This document shows, in pieces, positions 34,536 to 48,000 of a DNA stretch of 64,000 nt. Position numbers and translations under genes: made by a program. The notes below the pieces were generated by a model that had not been told where the DNA came from, searched no databases, and worked only from the letters and a program-made list of their open reading frames with translations. The stretch's first letter is position 1, and each line of letters opens with the position of its first letter. This DNA comes from Fasciola hepatica (Eukaryota; Platyhelminthes; Trematoda; Plagiorchiida; Fasciolidae), in contig CANUEZ040000129.1 of assembly GCA_948099385.1 (NCBI GenBank), positions 5,868,501-5,932,500 on the forward strand, read 5' to 3'.

Positions 34536-37500
34536 CCAAGCCAGGCAATGGAAAATATTATATAAAATCCAATATACTACTAACGATTTTCTTTCAGTTC
34601 AAAAGTGAGCATATCAAAGAGTCTTTTTTACAACTTTGTCCGTTTTCATACAACGTATTTACCTTTCAAAAAACAGCTTGGCATACGGCTAGTGAGATGA
34701 CCTTTTCACGAATCGTAAGCGGTTCACGGACTTCACCAATTCTGGTTTACTCTGGTGCCCTCGGATATATACTGGAATGCGCAGATCGAAGTCAGCTTTC
34801 CTGTTTGTCAACAGATGTTAAGCCGACTCTTTATGTTAGCACATCAACGAATGTCAGTTTCCGAATCCTCTGTGGATATGGTAAGCTAAGAAGAGCTATG
34901 GTAACTGGATAGGCTTATATAAGATATTCTTGCTGAAATAAATTAGTGCATCACACCTGCTACTTGCTAAATGCATCAACCCGGCACTTGTCAATCACCG
35001 AGTTCTCAGTCTCAAGCGGATTGTTGCCTACCCGAAGCATTTCTTTTTCGCTTCGCTCCCGAAAATGTAATAATTTTATGGGATTTCTCGTCATGTAATA
35101 TCAACATTCAATTCGATATTGAAAGCCATAGAAATGCCGGACGGCTGTGTTACCAACAATAGGGCGATTTTTTGGGACTTGGGTCCAGGGTTCACGGCTA
35201 TGAGCTACAAAGGTCGGCCATCGAATCATCCGTGCTGACTCTGTCATTCATATTTATCGCATTCAATCAAGTCCACTTCATTGCCATCAGCGTACAATGT
35301 GCTGCTATAAATTCACCATCTTGTTTACTTCATCGATCCGTTTCTTACGGTGTGCCTCATCTTTTGGGAACAAGTGAAAACAGAAAGAACGAGAAATGTG
35401 AGATGCGAATAACACAGGGTTGCCGCTTGGAAAATCATTTTTCCCTGACGTTTCCGGTATTCGTCCTCGAGACTATCATACATCGACAATGTCGTATTAT
35501 TGACATCACGTTTTCTTCTTTGCTAAACCACACAGTTCTTCGATTTTTCCATGCAATCCGAATCACGTTCAGGCCTGACAGTGGGAAAAGTGCCAAATTT
35601 AAGGGGCTTGTCATAATATCACTAAGTGGTCACCTCCGATTACAACAGAATGTTTCAGGAAAAAATAAACTTTATCGATGCATTTTGTGAATGAAACGGC
35701 CGTTGAAATATCAAAATTTCAATCTAACCCATAATTTTATCGACTGGATTAAATGACCGGAACAACTGATCGGGTAATGGTTGATCTTGTTGAGACCCGG
35801 AAGGCCAGTTTGTGTGTGCTGACTGACTCATTGCCAACACGCAACCTGCATTTGCTAGCAGACCAGCCCCACCAGTCTGACTCATGTGATGTGCGACCAT
35901 TACCTATCTGCAGTCAATGTCGAGGCTGGGGCCAATGGAATCACGAGCCATAGAGTAACCTACAGTGAACTGTTGATAGTGACTGACTGGTTTAGCAGGG
36001 AAACCGGCCAAGAAAAGGATGGCCACATTCACAAACAACAGGAAGAAGTGACCGCCAAATCAGTCGGGCAACCAGTTTTTGAGTGTAATAGTTGCTTACG
36101 ATCACTCAGCACCCTATGTACATAATCTGTTATGTAGTAATCGACCAAGACAGTTCGGAAAGAGAGAAGCCTTCTTCCTGGAATAAATGGATTACTTCAA
36201 AACAAAATTAGAGATGATCTCTAAGGCAACTTATTCAGAAGAGATCACGTCCAAGGTAAAAACATGGTGTTTTTTCTCATTCATAAGCCTCAAAAACAGT
36301 ATGTCCCAATGCCTGTGAGGACGGCGGAAGATATTTCAGGGATTTTTCTTACAAAGCAGATTGGGAAATAAGTCTATTTTTGGAAGTCCTTCACGTTAGT
36401 AAATCACAATAAGAACCTTTATTTCGCTACTATTCATTCTATTGTCGGCAAGACTACGGACTGTTTTAGACTTCATTTTACGATGTTGTCCCCAAACAGT
36501 CAGAATCCTCATGCGATGAGGGCACACATCTCTGTCTTCAATAGGAAGTCGACGCTGTTTTCGAAGTCCTACTTCGGGCAACTAGAAACAGTTTTATCAA
36601 GAAATTGACTGATTCTATGTCATGTAGGCAAAAGTGGACCCCGTAGAAAACAATTCTGATAATCTGTTGTTCGTAAGATCACGGTAAAAAAGTGTCCCAA
36701 TGGCACTTCATGGACAAAGTTTGATTCACACTTACCCCAATTATCATCCGAAGCAGTGGGTGGTAATAATCTCATCACGAACAGGAACAGTCGGGTTATC
36801 TACCCACATTAGGAAGATTTCAAAAGCTGTGGAATGAGGTAGACCTACACATGTGTTTGACTGGCGGTGGTCAAACGGTCATCACGATGGGTTTTCAGCC
36901 CCTCCTTCTCGGACTTCAGTTACGCTTCAGCAGACGTTCACCCCATTTGGCAGCCTCTAAATGGCAGCGACCGACTTCCTGTAATATTGTACCACCATTA
37001 CACAATTAAAAGAAAGTTGATACAGTAAAAATGGATTACTGTTGTTAAACACCAGAAGAATGTTCCTCAATGCCACTTTCAGTGACACGTTTTCGTGAAC
37101 ATTCGCGGGATTATGGTGAAGCTATTATGAGTTGCTCATAGGTAATTCGATGAAGAAAGTTTGATTCAGTCTTGTGACGGTGTCCGATTACGGTGCACGA
37201 ACTTCATCAGAGCATCACGAGATATTCATACTATGGAAAGGATAGAAGCTCCAACCACGAGGATCTAAGGTACTGTAGCAATGACCTCGGGTAAGTGATC
37301 ACCTGAATTCCAGTTAGGTCGCGATTTGTAGTGATTCAAGTGAAACACAGATTGGGCCTGGCGAAACGTCGTTAATTAGACTTAGTTCACCAACTGGAGA
37401 TGAATGTTACAACCACAGTTGGCGATCTCATTCACTTATTCTATACTGAATGTGATGTTCACACGATTTTTGAGAGAAGTATACTTAGAAGGTTTGGTCT

Positions 37501-38492
37501 CTGTGTGCTATATTATTCAAATAATTTTAATTAAATTCTGTTAGAGAACGCAGAAATTTTCATTTTCCGGGTCTATCACCCCACTGTCTATAACGGCTTC
37601 CTATTATCTTACGTCCATTTTGTAGAATATTACTACAGCTATGCGCTTTAAAAGTTTGTTGGGCACGGCCAATATACAGTCTGGTGCTGAGCAGACTACG
37701 TAGCATTTATTTACAGAATAGTGTAAATTTTCATATAATCATCATGATCTTTTGGAGATGATTGCAAGCTGTTCTTAAATAGCGCTTTGACGATCGGTTT
37801 TCCAGAGGAGTCAACTGATTACCATGCCCATGTACTCTCTGGCTTCATTTGCCATCTGCTTATTAGCTTCCACAGAAAATTCTCGGGAGTGAAGTTGATA
37901 CTACTGAATTTTTTTTTGCATGCACTGCTAAATTTGTTCGAAAAGTGGAGCACCATTCACGTTGGCTTTTATTGATCGGTCAGCTGCACACGTTTCTTCG
38001 GGCAGGCATCCCAACTAGTCTACTGGAGACAAACGCTTGTGGCTGTTTGGTGGAGGCAAACAACTGTTATTTTCGTCCCGTCTGTCTTCAGAAAGCCTGT
38101 CTGTCCACGATTTATTTCATTAGATGGTTAAGCGTGGAAAGCGGAGAGGAAAGAATATCTCACGGACAAGAAGCCAAGTCAATTGGCTCTCTCCTTTCGA
38201 CTTGCTGCACACACAATCACCTAAACAACAAAATCATGCACCAATTTTTCAGGTCGATCTGTGCCCTAATCGAATGGCAAAGGCTGACAGACGTGCACTG
38301 ACTGACTGGATCGTGACCCGTCTGTTTGTCTATCTTTCTTACCTGTTGTCTATCTATCTCGGAATGTTTGTTTGTACCCCACACAGGAGTCCTGTCTGTC
38401 TATCATTTTTCGCCCTGATCCTCATCGCTGTCATTTGGTGCGCTTCGTGCGTGTAACGTGCACGTTGTGACCGACAGGAATTGTGTTTGACT

Positions 38493-39093
38493 ATGGTTTC
38501 TTCCTTAAGAGTAGTCAGGACGATGATGCAACTGCTCAAGTGGTTAATTGCACTCTCCTTTGGATTGCTATCCATATTTACTCAGAATGGACGATGCACA
38601 GCAGAATACTTTAGTGCGACTGTTGAAATTAACAAAGCCTCTGAAGTGGGCCGGCAATTGGCTTCGGATTTGGCCCAGTACTTGAAAATGGAAGAGGATC
38701 GTTTGAATCGCGTACGACAAGTTGCTGAGCGCTTGGCTAGTGATCGTTATCAGCAAGTAAACGAAACCCCTGAAGATTATTTTGGAAATCCGGTCAATGC
38801 CTACCTGACTGTGAAACGGTTGGCATTTGAGCGACAACAGGATCTGCTCCAACTTTTAAACAGTTCAATTATGGGTGGTGTAGACGAGGCTGGTGCTTCG
38901 CTGGATACTGATCATGTTGCAGTTGCTGATCTGATGGCTCGCGTTCAGGAACATATCAGCCAATTGCCGGGAGACAGTGATCTAAGCGGAGCAGCCGATG
39001 CTTTACTGAGATTACAAGCCACTTACAAATTGTCCGCGGAACAACTGGCCAAGGGTCGACTAATCGACACTCTAAAGTGTCCTCGTCTGAATG
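38493..39093 (+). CDS. P4HA: P4HA exon 1 (signal peptide, dimerisation region)
   Basis: ATG at 38493, with hydrophobic core LLKWLIALSFGLLSIF. It continues with YLKMEEDRLNRVRQVAERL, NPVNAYLTVKRL and ALLRLQATYKLSAEQLAKG, the conserved blocks of the P4HA N-terminal domain. Translation upstream of this ATG would need a TTG start, so the ATG is preferred; ATGs at 38523 and 38526 are alternatives. The donor is GTAAGT at 39094, phase 1. Confidence 0.93.
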
Positions 39094-42000
39094 GTAAGTT
39101 GGATACTTTTCCGGTGTTTGTGTGTTTGTCCCAATTGGCCACGAGCAAATTCCTAAGGTAAGTGTCCCATGGGTACTAAAGCAAGACAACAAATGGATCT
39201 TTGGCAACGAGCATGCAAAACCGACATTTTTGTGATCCTTTCATTATGTCGGTGGAAGATACGCCGAAAGTTTGAATTCGCCCTAGTAATTTTTCGTTAT
39301 TGTAAAGGAACCAATGAAGCATAAAATGTGCTGTTTTCCTGGTGCTGTCAGGTGATAGAAGAGAGTAAATCCAATGTGTCAGGTTTGAACGACATTTACA
39401 GCACATCCGAATGTCAGTGCGCCATGTGGCGTGTTTAGCGAGATGACTGTTGTGTCACTAACGGCGTTGTCGGCGGATAGAGCATAATAAGTTGACGTTT
39501 CGGTTACTGCGGATAATCTTTTTGTAATCCAATTTTACAATCGAATGACTCCGTGGAACCAGTTACAGGCCAAGGGGTATGCAGTTATGTGTGTGTGTGT
39601 GTGTGTTTAATCGCTCGTTGATTGGATTGAATGGTTTTCAATATCTCATTATTTGATTGATACATGCGCGGTGAACGCTAATTACCGAAATTTCTGCGTT
39701 CAAGCGACCAGACCATGTACTGAATCAGAGATGGAGGATATTAGTGCTTTTCGGTTCTGGCGTGAAGATTGCTGAAAACCGCTCCAGTTTCGCCAAGGCT
39801 GTCCGGTCGGAATGACTGTTTCTCCTGCCATTTGTGTTCCGTAATTCTGATCTGTGACTGTCTGCAAGTATGTTCAGTATATTCAGCTGGACATTCCTTA
39901 TAACCGAATTTGTGAGCGTGATTGTTACTGTCTTGACCTTTATGAGATGGTTTTCCACAGTATTGCAATTCTGGAAGAACGTGTGAATAACTACTGAGAT
40001 CCTTTCTGACTACCTGTACAGAATGCCGATGGAAGTCAGGTAGTGGCTTTCATTCACAACCTGTGCAGTTGGGCCATTTATTCTCAATTTGTATCTTAAT
40101 AAATGGGCTGCATTATGTGCCTTGAACAGTTCCACTAATGCGAGGAAGAAGGCTTCTCTGTTCACAAAATATCTCGCCTTATTAGCGTAAAACGCAATGA
40201 GTCTATGGGGCGTTGATTCTCATGACTAGCCGTTGAACGAAACTTGTTGGTCTAACTTGCGCGGGCCACCAAGCCCTCTAGTGGGCTGGTGTTGAAACCA
40301 AACACTGCATGACAGGATTCCTCTCTGATTCTATCGATCCACGCAATCGATCGTCTATCATATAGTTCGTGATTGTGTTACCTCAAACTTGGGCTTCTAT
40401 ACCGAAATGTCTCCGCTTGCGCGTCCCGTGACTCACTCTGACGGTGTTGGCCTAATCGGACAAAAAGGCTGCTTGTTGGTCACGGATCAACCGCCACCCA
40501 CACACTGTAGTTGCTTTGACAGACTTTGTTTAGGCGTTTCATATCTTTCTTACGCGTGGTATCCCCCGTCAGTTTTTAACTCGACGGGGCCGCGATAAGA
40601 CAAACGTCCGTATTACGCACTGCGGATGAGCTGAATCCACTTGTCAGAGTGCGTGGATTTTCAATGAAAATTAGTAGCAAAATTTTGAGAGTCATTCGTA
40701 CTCAGAAGATAGTCTAGAGAAATGATGACTCTATAAGTATCCTGCGTCTAGAGTGCAAAGTAATGGAGCTATATTGCTCGTTTCTGACAATGAAAAATTC
40801 AATCTTTCTCTTTGGATTTTATAACCACGATCTCACTGTTTTGCTGAAAGTGCAAAGGGTGAATTTTTGGAATAATCCAACGAAGGACATATTACTTTGA
40901 GGAAATCGATTATTTCTATCCAATAAAATTCAGTTTTCGTGCCCACTGATATTTCAACGTAATTGGAAAAACTGAAATTAATTTATGTCGATGTAAGGAT
41001 TTTGCTTAAGGTTCTTTACCCCCAGGCCGGATATTTATATTTCCTCGTTTACCTACAACTGGTACTAGAATAACGTGACTAACTTGTCTGAGGAAGTATA
41101 AGCTAACAACCACTGCTCATCGCACTTTCGGGGCAAAAATAGTGTACCTAGTGTCCATGAATAAAAATGGAGAGGTGCTCACGTGACTTATTTGCAAAAC
41201 GGATATTGAATTAGTCTCAGAGCGAGGTCAGAGAAAGAAAATATTTCAGAGAAACCAAGAAAATGAAGTTATCAGAAGCCGGAAAACTGATTTCGAGAAC
41301 CATATGGTCGACTGAGACAAGTTATTCCAAATAGGTCACATAAACACGAGTTCTATCGTGCCAGGACTTGGGGAGGAAATATCCGTCATTAAATGAACCG
41401 TGACCGTATGCAAGAAGTGAGTCCTGTTGTCTATTTCAATTTCGGCCTTAAAGGAAGGGTGTCAGCTCCCTCTCACTGTCTTTGAATTTTGCAAATACTC
41501 TATTCAATCCGTCCTTTATTGTACAGAAAGCGCCCATTGATAAACCCTGAATTCTTTAAAAAATTAAACCGCAGTCTTTCAGATCTAAGCTCCCTACAGA
41601 CACACAGTCTCTGCTCACACTGTTAAATACAGGGAAGTCGTAATTTGCGCCTCATTTGTAATGACAATAAAACTGGACCGTGAGGCTTTAGCTGACGAAA
41701 GTTTTTTTTATTTATTTTGATTAACTATTTGTAAGACAGAAATCCACGGTCATCGGTCGACAGCCCTTGCGAAAATTACTAGATAAACCGTGAACGAGCG
41801 TCGTACAGTGCACAGTGAAGTCAGTCAGATGTTTAGAGTTCTCTTTTTGTCATTCTCTCAGCATGAAACCCATGAGTACAACTGGTTGCATTTGAACAAA
41901 AGTCTACTTTGGTGTAAAATTGTTCTGAAATGCAAGTACTATGAAAAAGAGCTTGGTACGAGGGAAAATTTTCCGGTCTAATCAAATCACATGTCTCCTT

Positions 42001-45000
42001 TATTGAATATATAAATGTTATAAGTATGAAAAGCATTGGATCATTTTTTATTGGTTCCGTTCTATATTACATCTCCTCGAATCAACCAGCTGCCCAGTGT
42101 ATGCATTTGGGTCAAAGAGCCTACGAGCAAGGAGAGTTTCTGCGCGCGGAGGAATGGTTTCGAGTAGCCTACAATCGTCTGTGGGAATCGGAAACGCAGC
42201 GAGCCGCAGATGAACGAGGGGATTCGGGCCGCGTGCGATCCAAGCGTGAAACTATTCCACAGGATTCGGAAGAATTCACCATACCCCATGAGATCAAACC
42301 AACGGACGCGCAGATTCTGGATCATCTGGCCTACGCCCTCGGACGGGTAAGCATAGAGCCAACTAATCTACGGTCTGACTGACTCGATTTATTCTTCCGT
42401 TAGTCTGAGGCCTTTACGCCCTTTAATCTATATTCCGTGACCGGTTATTCAAAATTCTGTAATGCTGACTGACTTCGAACAGTAGTACAAATAACATGAA
42501 ATAATGACCATTTTCCAAAGGATTTGCTCAGGAATTTTTACAAGGTTTTTTTCTTACAAGCAAACTGATTTGTCTAACCGATAGTACATCTCTGGCGAAC
42601 TCAAAATTTACTTGTCAAATGCATCAGGACTAATAAACAGCTGTCTAGGGGAAAACTTAGCGAAAATACTACAGATAGGCACAAATTAGCAAACGAAACA
42701 ATTTGATCGTATGTTATCTCATCTATTTACAGCAAGGTCGGTACCAAGAAGCTTTGAATGTGACTCGGATGATGTTGGAAAGAGGTGAGTTTCAGGTAAA
42801 TTTTCAATCACCACCTGTTGTATTCAGCCTGAACAGTCATGTACTCACACGCACGCACGCACGCTTGATCTAGATCCCGCCTGCAGTCGTACACACGTAC
42901 AGAGTTGACGCTGGTCATGTTTCGTTGTGGACGACACTGGCCAATCAAATCGTGTCACCTGTTGCAAGACTTAATCCGATTGTACAGTTGTCTTACTCTT
43001 TCGATTACGTATATCTCTGACTCACGCACTTGCGTGCGTGTTTGCGTTTTCATTTGCTTGGTTGTACTGGTGCTTACTGTACGTTGATGCAGGATGGACG
43101 TTCATCCGCACAAAAGTGCCTTCCCTCTGCTTACTGAACTCGGGATACAATACCACCTTTCTCTCCAAATTTTACTGACACTGAGATGCTCACTGTTCTG
43201 ATCTGTCCCATTAACTCAAGTGAAGAAACTTTTCTAGCCTCGAATCGTCCCAGTTTGTTGGCGCAGTACACATTGTTTATACCGGAAGATACAGGCACTG
43301 TCACCGGTCACTGCAGCACAAACCAACTGGTTCACATTTGCATCAAGTAGGTTGTCTTATGATTGGTTGATTGGTCGTATGATCAGATGGCACCGAATGG
43401 CAATTCTTCCGTGTTTTATTGATCCGCCACCTTGTCACTTGCGAATCCGTTGACTCAAGCACTGACCTGATCTTAGACACGTGCTGACCTGCTGATTGCC
43501 AATGAGACTTGATCGACTGTCGACCGCGAGTCAGCAACCCTCGCATCCTTCCTCCTTTGATGAAGACGGCAGCTTCTGATTCTTCCCAGTTTATGTGGAC
43601 TTTTACCGTTCTCCGTGGCATTGGTATTTCGCTTGAGTATGTGCTTTCTGCTTCTTTTATCATTCACCTGATTCAGCCGGATTTCGAACAGCTGATTTCC
43701 AAATGCCCTTAAGGGACTTCGTTTTCACCATCAATTGGATCTTTCAGGGAAGTCCTCATTCCATATTTCTTTCTGTTATTTCATGTAGGATAGGTTTTGT
43801 ACTCCTTCCAGTGCATGAAATCACGTCAGGTTTTGCTGATAATCTCATCGTTTTGTACTTATCTGAAATGTAGTTGTTCGATTCCTCTTTAATAGGCTCA
43901 GTATTCTCTGCGTCCGTGTCTTTAACGTAACTTTCCACGAGAACATTCACTACATTGAGCTTGGCATGGGCGCTATCGTCATCGATGCGTTCTGTTCATT
44001 GAGTTGACCCAAACAGCATCTGCCATTTTCACCAGTATTGTCGCAGGGTCTTCTGGGTCTGCAGTCACATCAAAATATATAATGAACGAAACACGCATAG
44101 CCTCGTCGCCAAGAATAGTTGTACAATGTTGTGTAATAAACAAAAAAGGAAGTAAAACGAGAGTAGAGTAGAGTAGTACATTGGAGGGCAGCAATTAAAT
44201 ATTCACTTAGTTCTGAAAATAGTTGCGTGAAGATGGCAAAATCTAGGCACCTCTGCCTCCACATAACTCATTCCACTCCACAGCTGTTTGCTCATTTGAA
44301 TGGAATGGAGCGTGCATCGACGGAGAGTCTATTTTTAGAATGAGACAGTGATTCTTCCCAAGGCAATTCGTCGGGTAACGCCGGCTGACATTCAGAACGA
44401 GGACACACAGCCCCATATATGGATTTTCGATATGAGTAGTATAGCATTGTACCTGGATGACAAGATGAAATTTCCCCGAGCGCTCGCGACCGGATGCGTG
44501 GTTGTTACTGCCCATCAAGTATGCGTACCCGGTACTTCCTTGCCCAGTCATCCTTATACTTGAGCTCTACACATTTTTCTTGCCGCTGTAATCTTGTTTG
44601 AATTGAATGGAGCGCGCGAGCGGGCACACATACCTGACCAGTGGCGACAACCGCTAAACCGGTCATGTGCTTGCGGGGAAGTTTCCTCCTGTCATCAAAA
44701 TACAATGCCATATTACTCATATCGAAAATCCATACCACTTCATTGTCATGTTTAGCGGAGATGAAAGCGATAAAGCATGTTCTTGACATATTCATCGTCA
44801 AACAGCCTCGGGGTTCTTCAGTTTTCTCCGATTGCATGTTCTAATCTGTCCCACTAACTCTAACTAGAAGACTTTACTCCTCTTGAATCATCTCAGTTTA
44901 TTGGAACAAAATAGATCATCTAAATAAGGTTTGCAGCGACCAAAACGAAATCCGTCCTTACAAACTTATTAACTCAGTTATCATTGAAGGGTGTCTCATC

Positions 45001-48000
45001 TGGTCTGGTTGCAACCCGAATAGCTGATTCGGATCCGGTCGGTTCAGGCAAATGTTGAACAATGATTTGTCCATCGCTCGGCTTTGCGGGCCCCAATCTT
45101 ATCCTCGATTCTAGACAAGAGATGACGTATTGTCTGCCTGCCAAATTATCGATCCGTCTAGCTGAGTCCAACCTTGCCTTTGATTCTGGACGATGGAAGG
45201 CATGCTGTCTGACCACCATTACTAATACTAATACTACTACTGCTATCCTCGCACTTGCTCTTGAGCCGCTTGGTAATGTGGAAGTGAAATAAAAAGACCA
45301 CGTTAGCGAGGGAGATCCTTTATGGTCTGCAGACAAACTGACAACGTTTTCCTTTGGCAGATGAGATGAGACCGTTGGAAGTAAGCATAATAGTGAATGA
45401 TCACTAAAAGTCACGAATAAAGCAAGTAAACAGGGATTTGTTTAGCAGTGCTACCACCGGGTTCAAAAGCTGGTAAGCTGTATACCTGAGAATTGGTCAG
45501 GAAAAGGAATCTGGACCTGCGAAATAATGTGCTTCAGAGTTAGAAATAATTTTAGGTATGTCGGTTGCACAGCAATATTCGAAATCTACACTAGAACAGG
45601 AAGAAAATGAGGAGCGGAAGTGAGTGGAGGGTTGCATGAGGACTGTAGAGTTGATAGATATCAGTTTCATCGTTAAAGTATTGAGGTCTGTGACGCATTA
45701 AACTTTCCGTGAGAAAGACGTGGAACTCTCATTGGAACATTGGAGAGATTTGAAGAACACCAATAAAGCATCGTCACGCGAAAACAAACGCCGGTATTAA
45801 TCACTCCGATGTGACAGCTGTCGTAAACATATGCCTAGGTGTTTTTCTATTTCACTGTCCACGATGGACTCAAGAAACATGGTTTTAACGGACAAACTTG
45901 TGATAATCCTAGGACTTTGAGTCAGGTTTGATCACAATAAACACTTGAAATTAGTCCATTCAAGCTGCCCCTGAGTTGTGATGTAATTTGTTAGCTAACT
46001 GATTCACACATAGTGACGTAAACGATGCCCGGAGAACATCACACCCAATACAAGGTCAAGGGCATACTTCCAAACATAGAAACTGAATAAAGATATCAGT
46101 GTGAAAAAGTATATATTTTTCTGTTGCCTTTGCTTCTTTTGCATTCTGCTTTTTCTTCTCTGTCTCTCTCACGTTTCTATGGTTTTGAGTATCACACCTG
46201 ACTTTTGGCGAGGATATGTGTGTATGAAAAAATGTCCCTGTATTTTTCTCGTCCTTGCCCAATTTTGTGACCAAGTTTTGGCACTGTCTTAGAGTCAAAT
46301 AAGTCAAAATGAGACATCAAGTTTTCTCCAAACAAACCGTCTTGCCGCGCGAAATTTCTTCCTGAGAAGTGAAGATATTGGGCTATTATTTACGCTGGAT
46401 CTTCTAAACCTGGTAAACTCAGTTTGGAACCAACCGTGTAGGACTATTCACCATGACGTTTCGGGGCCCAAAATCGTTGGAATGCATCAATTGTTAGTCC
46501 ACTAACGCACAGTAGATAGTGATCGTTTCTTAGTCACAAAGAAACAAAACAAGAATCGGGCGTATTCGGGATATCGTTGCACCGCATATTTTCTCACACG
46601 ATGTGTTCGATGTGCAAAGAAAGTTAACCTCAGATGTTTGTTTATTTGTTCAAACTTCCCATGTCAGATATGTACTTTGCAAACCAAACAAGCAACTGGG
46701 ATTGTGATTTTGTTCCGAAATGTCATAGCCGAGATTTTTCGCATGACTATGAATCATGAATACGGAAAAAGTGACAGCAAACACTGAGGTGAGAGTGCCA
46801 GTGAATCGTGCTGTGCAACTGAGCCTCGTCGATTAGAAGGATTCCGTTTGACGATATTATTATCTGAAAGAACACATCGGTCCGTTCTTGACCGGTAGTG
46901 GCTGAGTAGTTTAGAGCATTTGTTTACCGATTTGGAGGTCAGAGGTTCGAATCCTGCCACCGTTGACAGCTTTGTTGGTAGACCTTAATCCAGTGTTGTC
47001 CGGCTCGTAACTAAGCTTGTCCTGTGGGGTCCCTATAAATTGTCTACCCCAAGTAGCAGGGTCTAGTTACCCCTATCCGCAACAGTGCAGCAGATCTTGG
47101 AGACTACGGGAAACGTGTTTCTTCCACTGCATTCATGCGCTCTCATGCAATAGAAAAATATAGTGTCCTTCCTATGAGTGGTGATGTAAGATCGATTCTC
47201 GAGAATCATTACGAAAGTAATTAAATCAGATAGTAACAGACGTTTACACGGTCTGAAATGATAAGGGATCTCGGTAATTATCACACCAACCGCTGCAACA
47301 GCGGATAACGCATATATTCCAATGTTTGGAGATCTCGAAAGGGGACACAGAGCCCATGCTGTAAGCGAGAGGGTTTCAAGAGTGTTATCTCAATTCAGAC
47401 CGCGCAGTTGAAAAAGGTACATTAGTTCATAGAAAATAGGATCAAACGAAAATCTATTCTTGTCTCCTCCACGTTTCACTGAGTTAATTAGACCCAATTA
47501 CCGCTGGGGTATCTGGGAAGATATCAAAAAGGATGAAGAGCTAGTGGCCGTTATTTGGAATTGTCCGGCAGTCTGCAATAGTTGATCTTCAATTTTGACT
47601 CATCCACATTGTTTTCTTCAAGCTAATTAATTCACGGAACCTGAAGAAAATTTATCATTCTCAGAGAGTTTACGTGCAGCTTGCAATGTTTTGATGTCAG
47701 CTAAACGGTCTCACGATTATCAAATCATAGAACGAGGACCACGTTTGACAAGACCTTTTTCGACTAAATTTTTGTAATCATGTGACAATATAGATACAAA
47801 CGTGTCTTTTTTCTTACCGTAGTTTGTTTACATTTGACAGTACCCAGCGACTCGAGAGCTTTGGAAAACGAGGCGTTTTACGTGAACCGCATTCAACTAG
47901 GAGAAGGTATTATTGGACCTGCTCCACCCCCAGAGAGTAAGTGTACATTGCCGGGCACAAATTCATTATTTATATTTTACCCCATTGTATTGATGAGTAA

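Larger units (their letters stand above)
22208..38492. other. intergenic region between ASCC2 and P4HA
   Basis: About 16 kb with no supportable host gene. It holds the ASCC2 3' UTR, two copies of a dispersed repeat (22551-23030, 23675-24003), SINEs at 24313 and 26262, ACCATGGAAGC-family repeats (24620, 34113, 34470), an RTE fragment (29040-29480) and two TA tracts (31304, 31543). The longest frame, 35172-35690, has no recognisable content. Regions 30500-31300 and 32300-34100 and 35000-38490 show nothing I can name. Confidence 0.6.
42785..47840 (+). other. P4HA intron 3 with repeats
   Basis: Five kb. It holds a CACG-rich short repeat (42847-42864), dispersed repeat R1 copies (43195-43262, 44839-45213), a degenerate inverted repeat (44395-44770) and a SINE (46895-47160). 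Open frames on both strands across 44243-45414 come from these repeats. Confidence 0.7.

Noticed and set aside
35172..35690. 172-codon open frame on the + strand
   Set aside because: Longest unexplained frame in the intergenic region, but it resembles no family, has no splice or promoter context, and composition looks like chance.
39741..39968. Minus-strand frame with CGKPSHK, considered as a retrotransposon zinc knuckle
   Set aside because: Only one CxxC-H piece is plausible; the remaining cysteines and spacing do not fit, so support is too weak.
44974..45414. 146-codon minus-strand frame
   Set aside because: Overlaps the R1 repeat copy D and its tandem tail; the frame is a by-product of the repeat.
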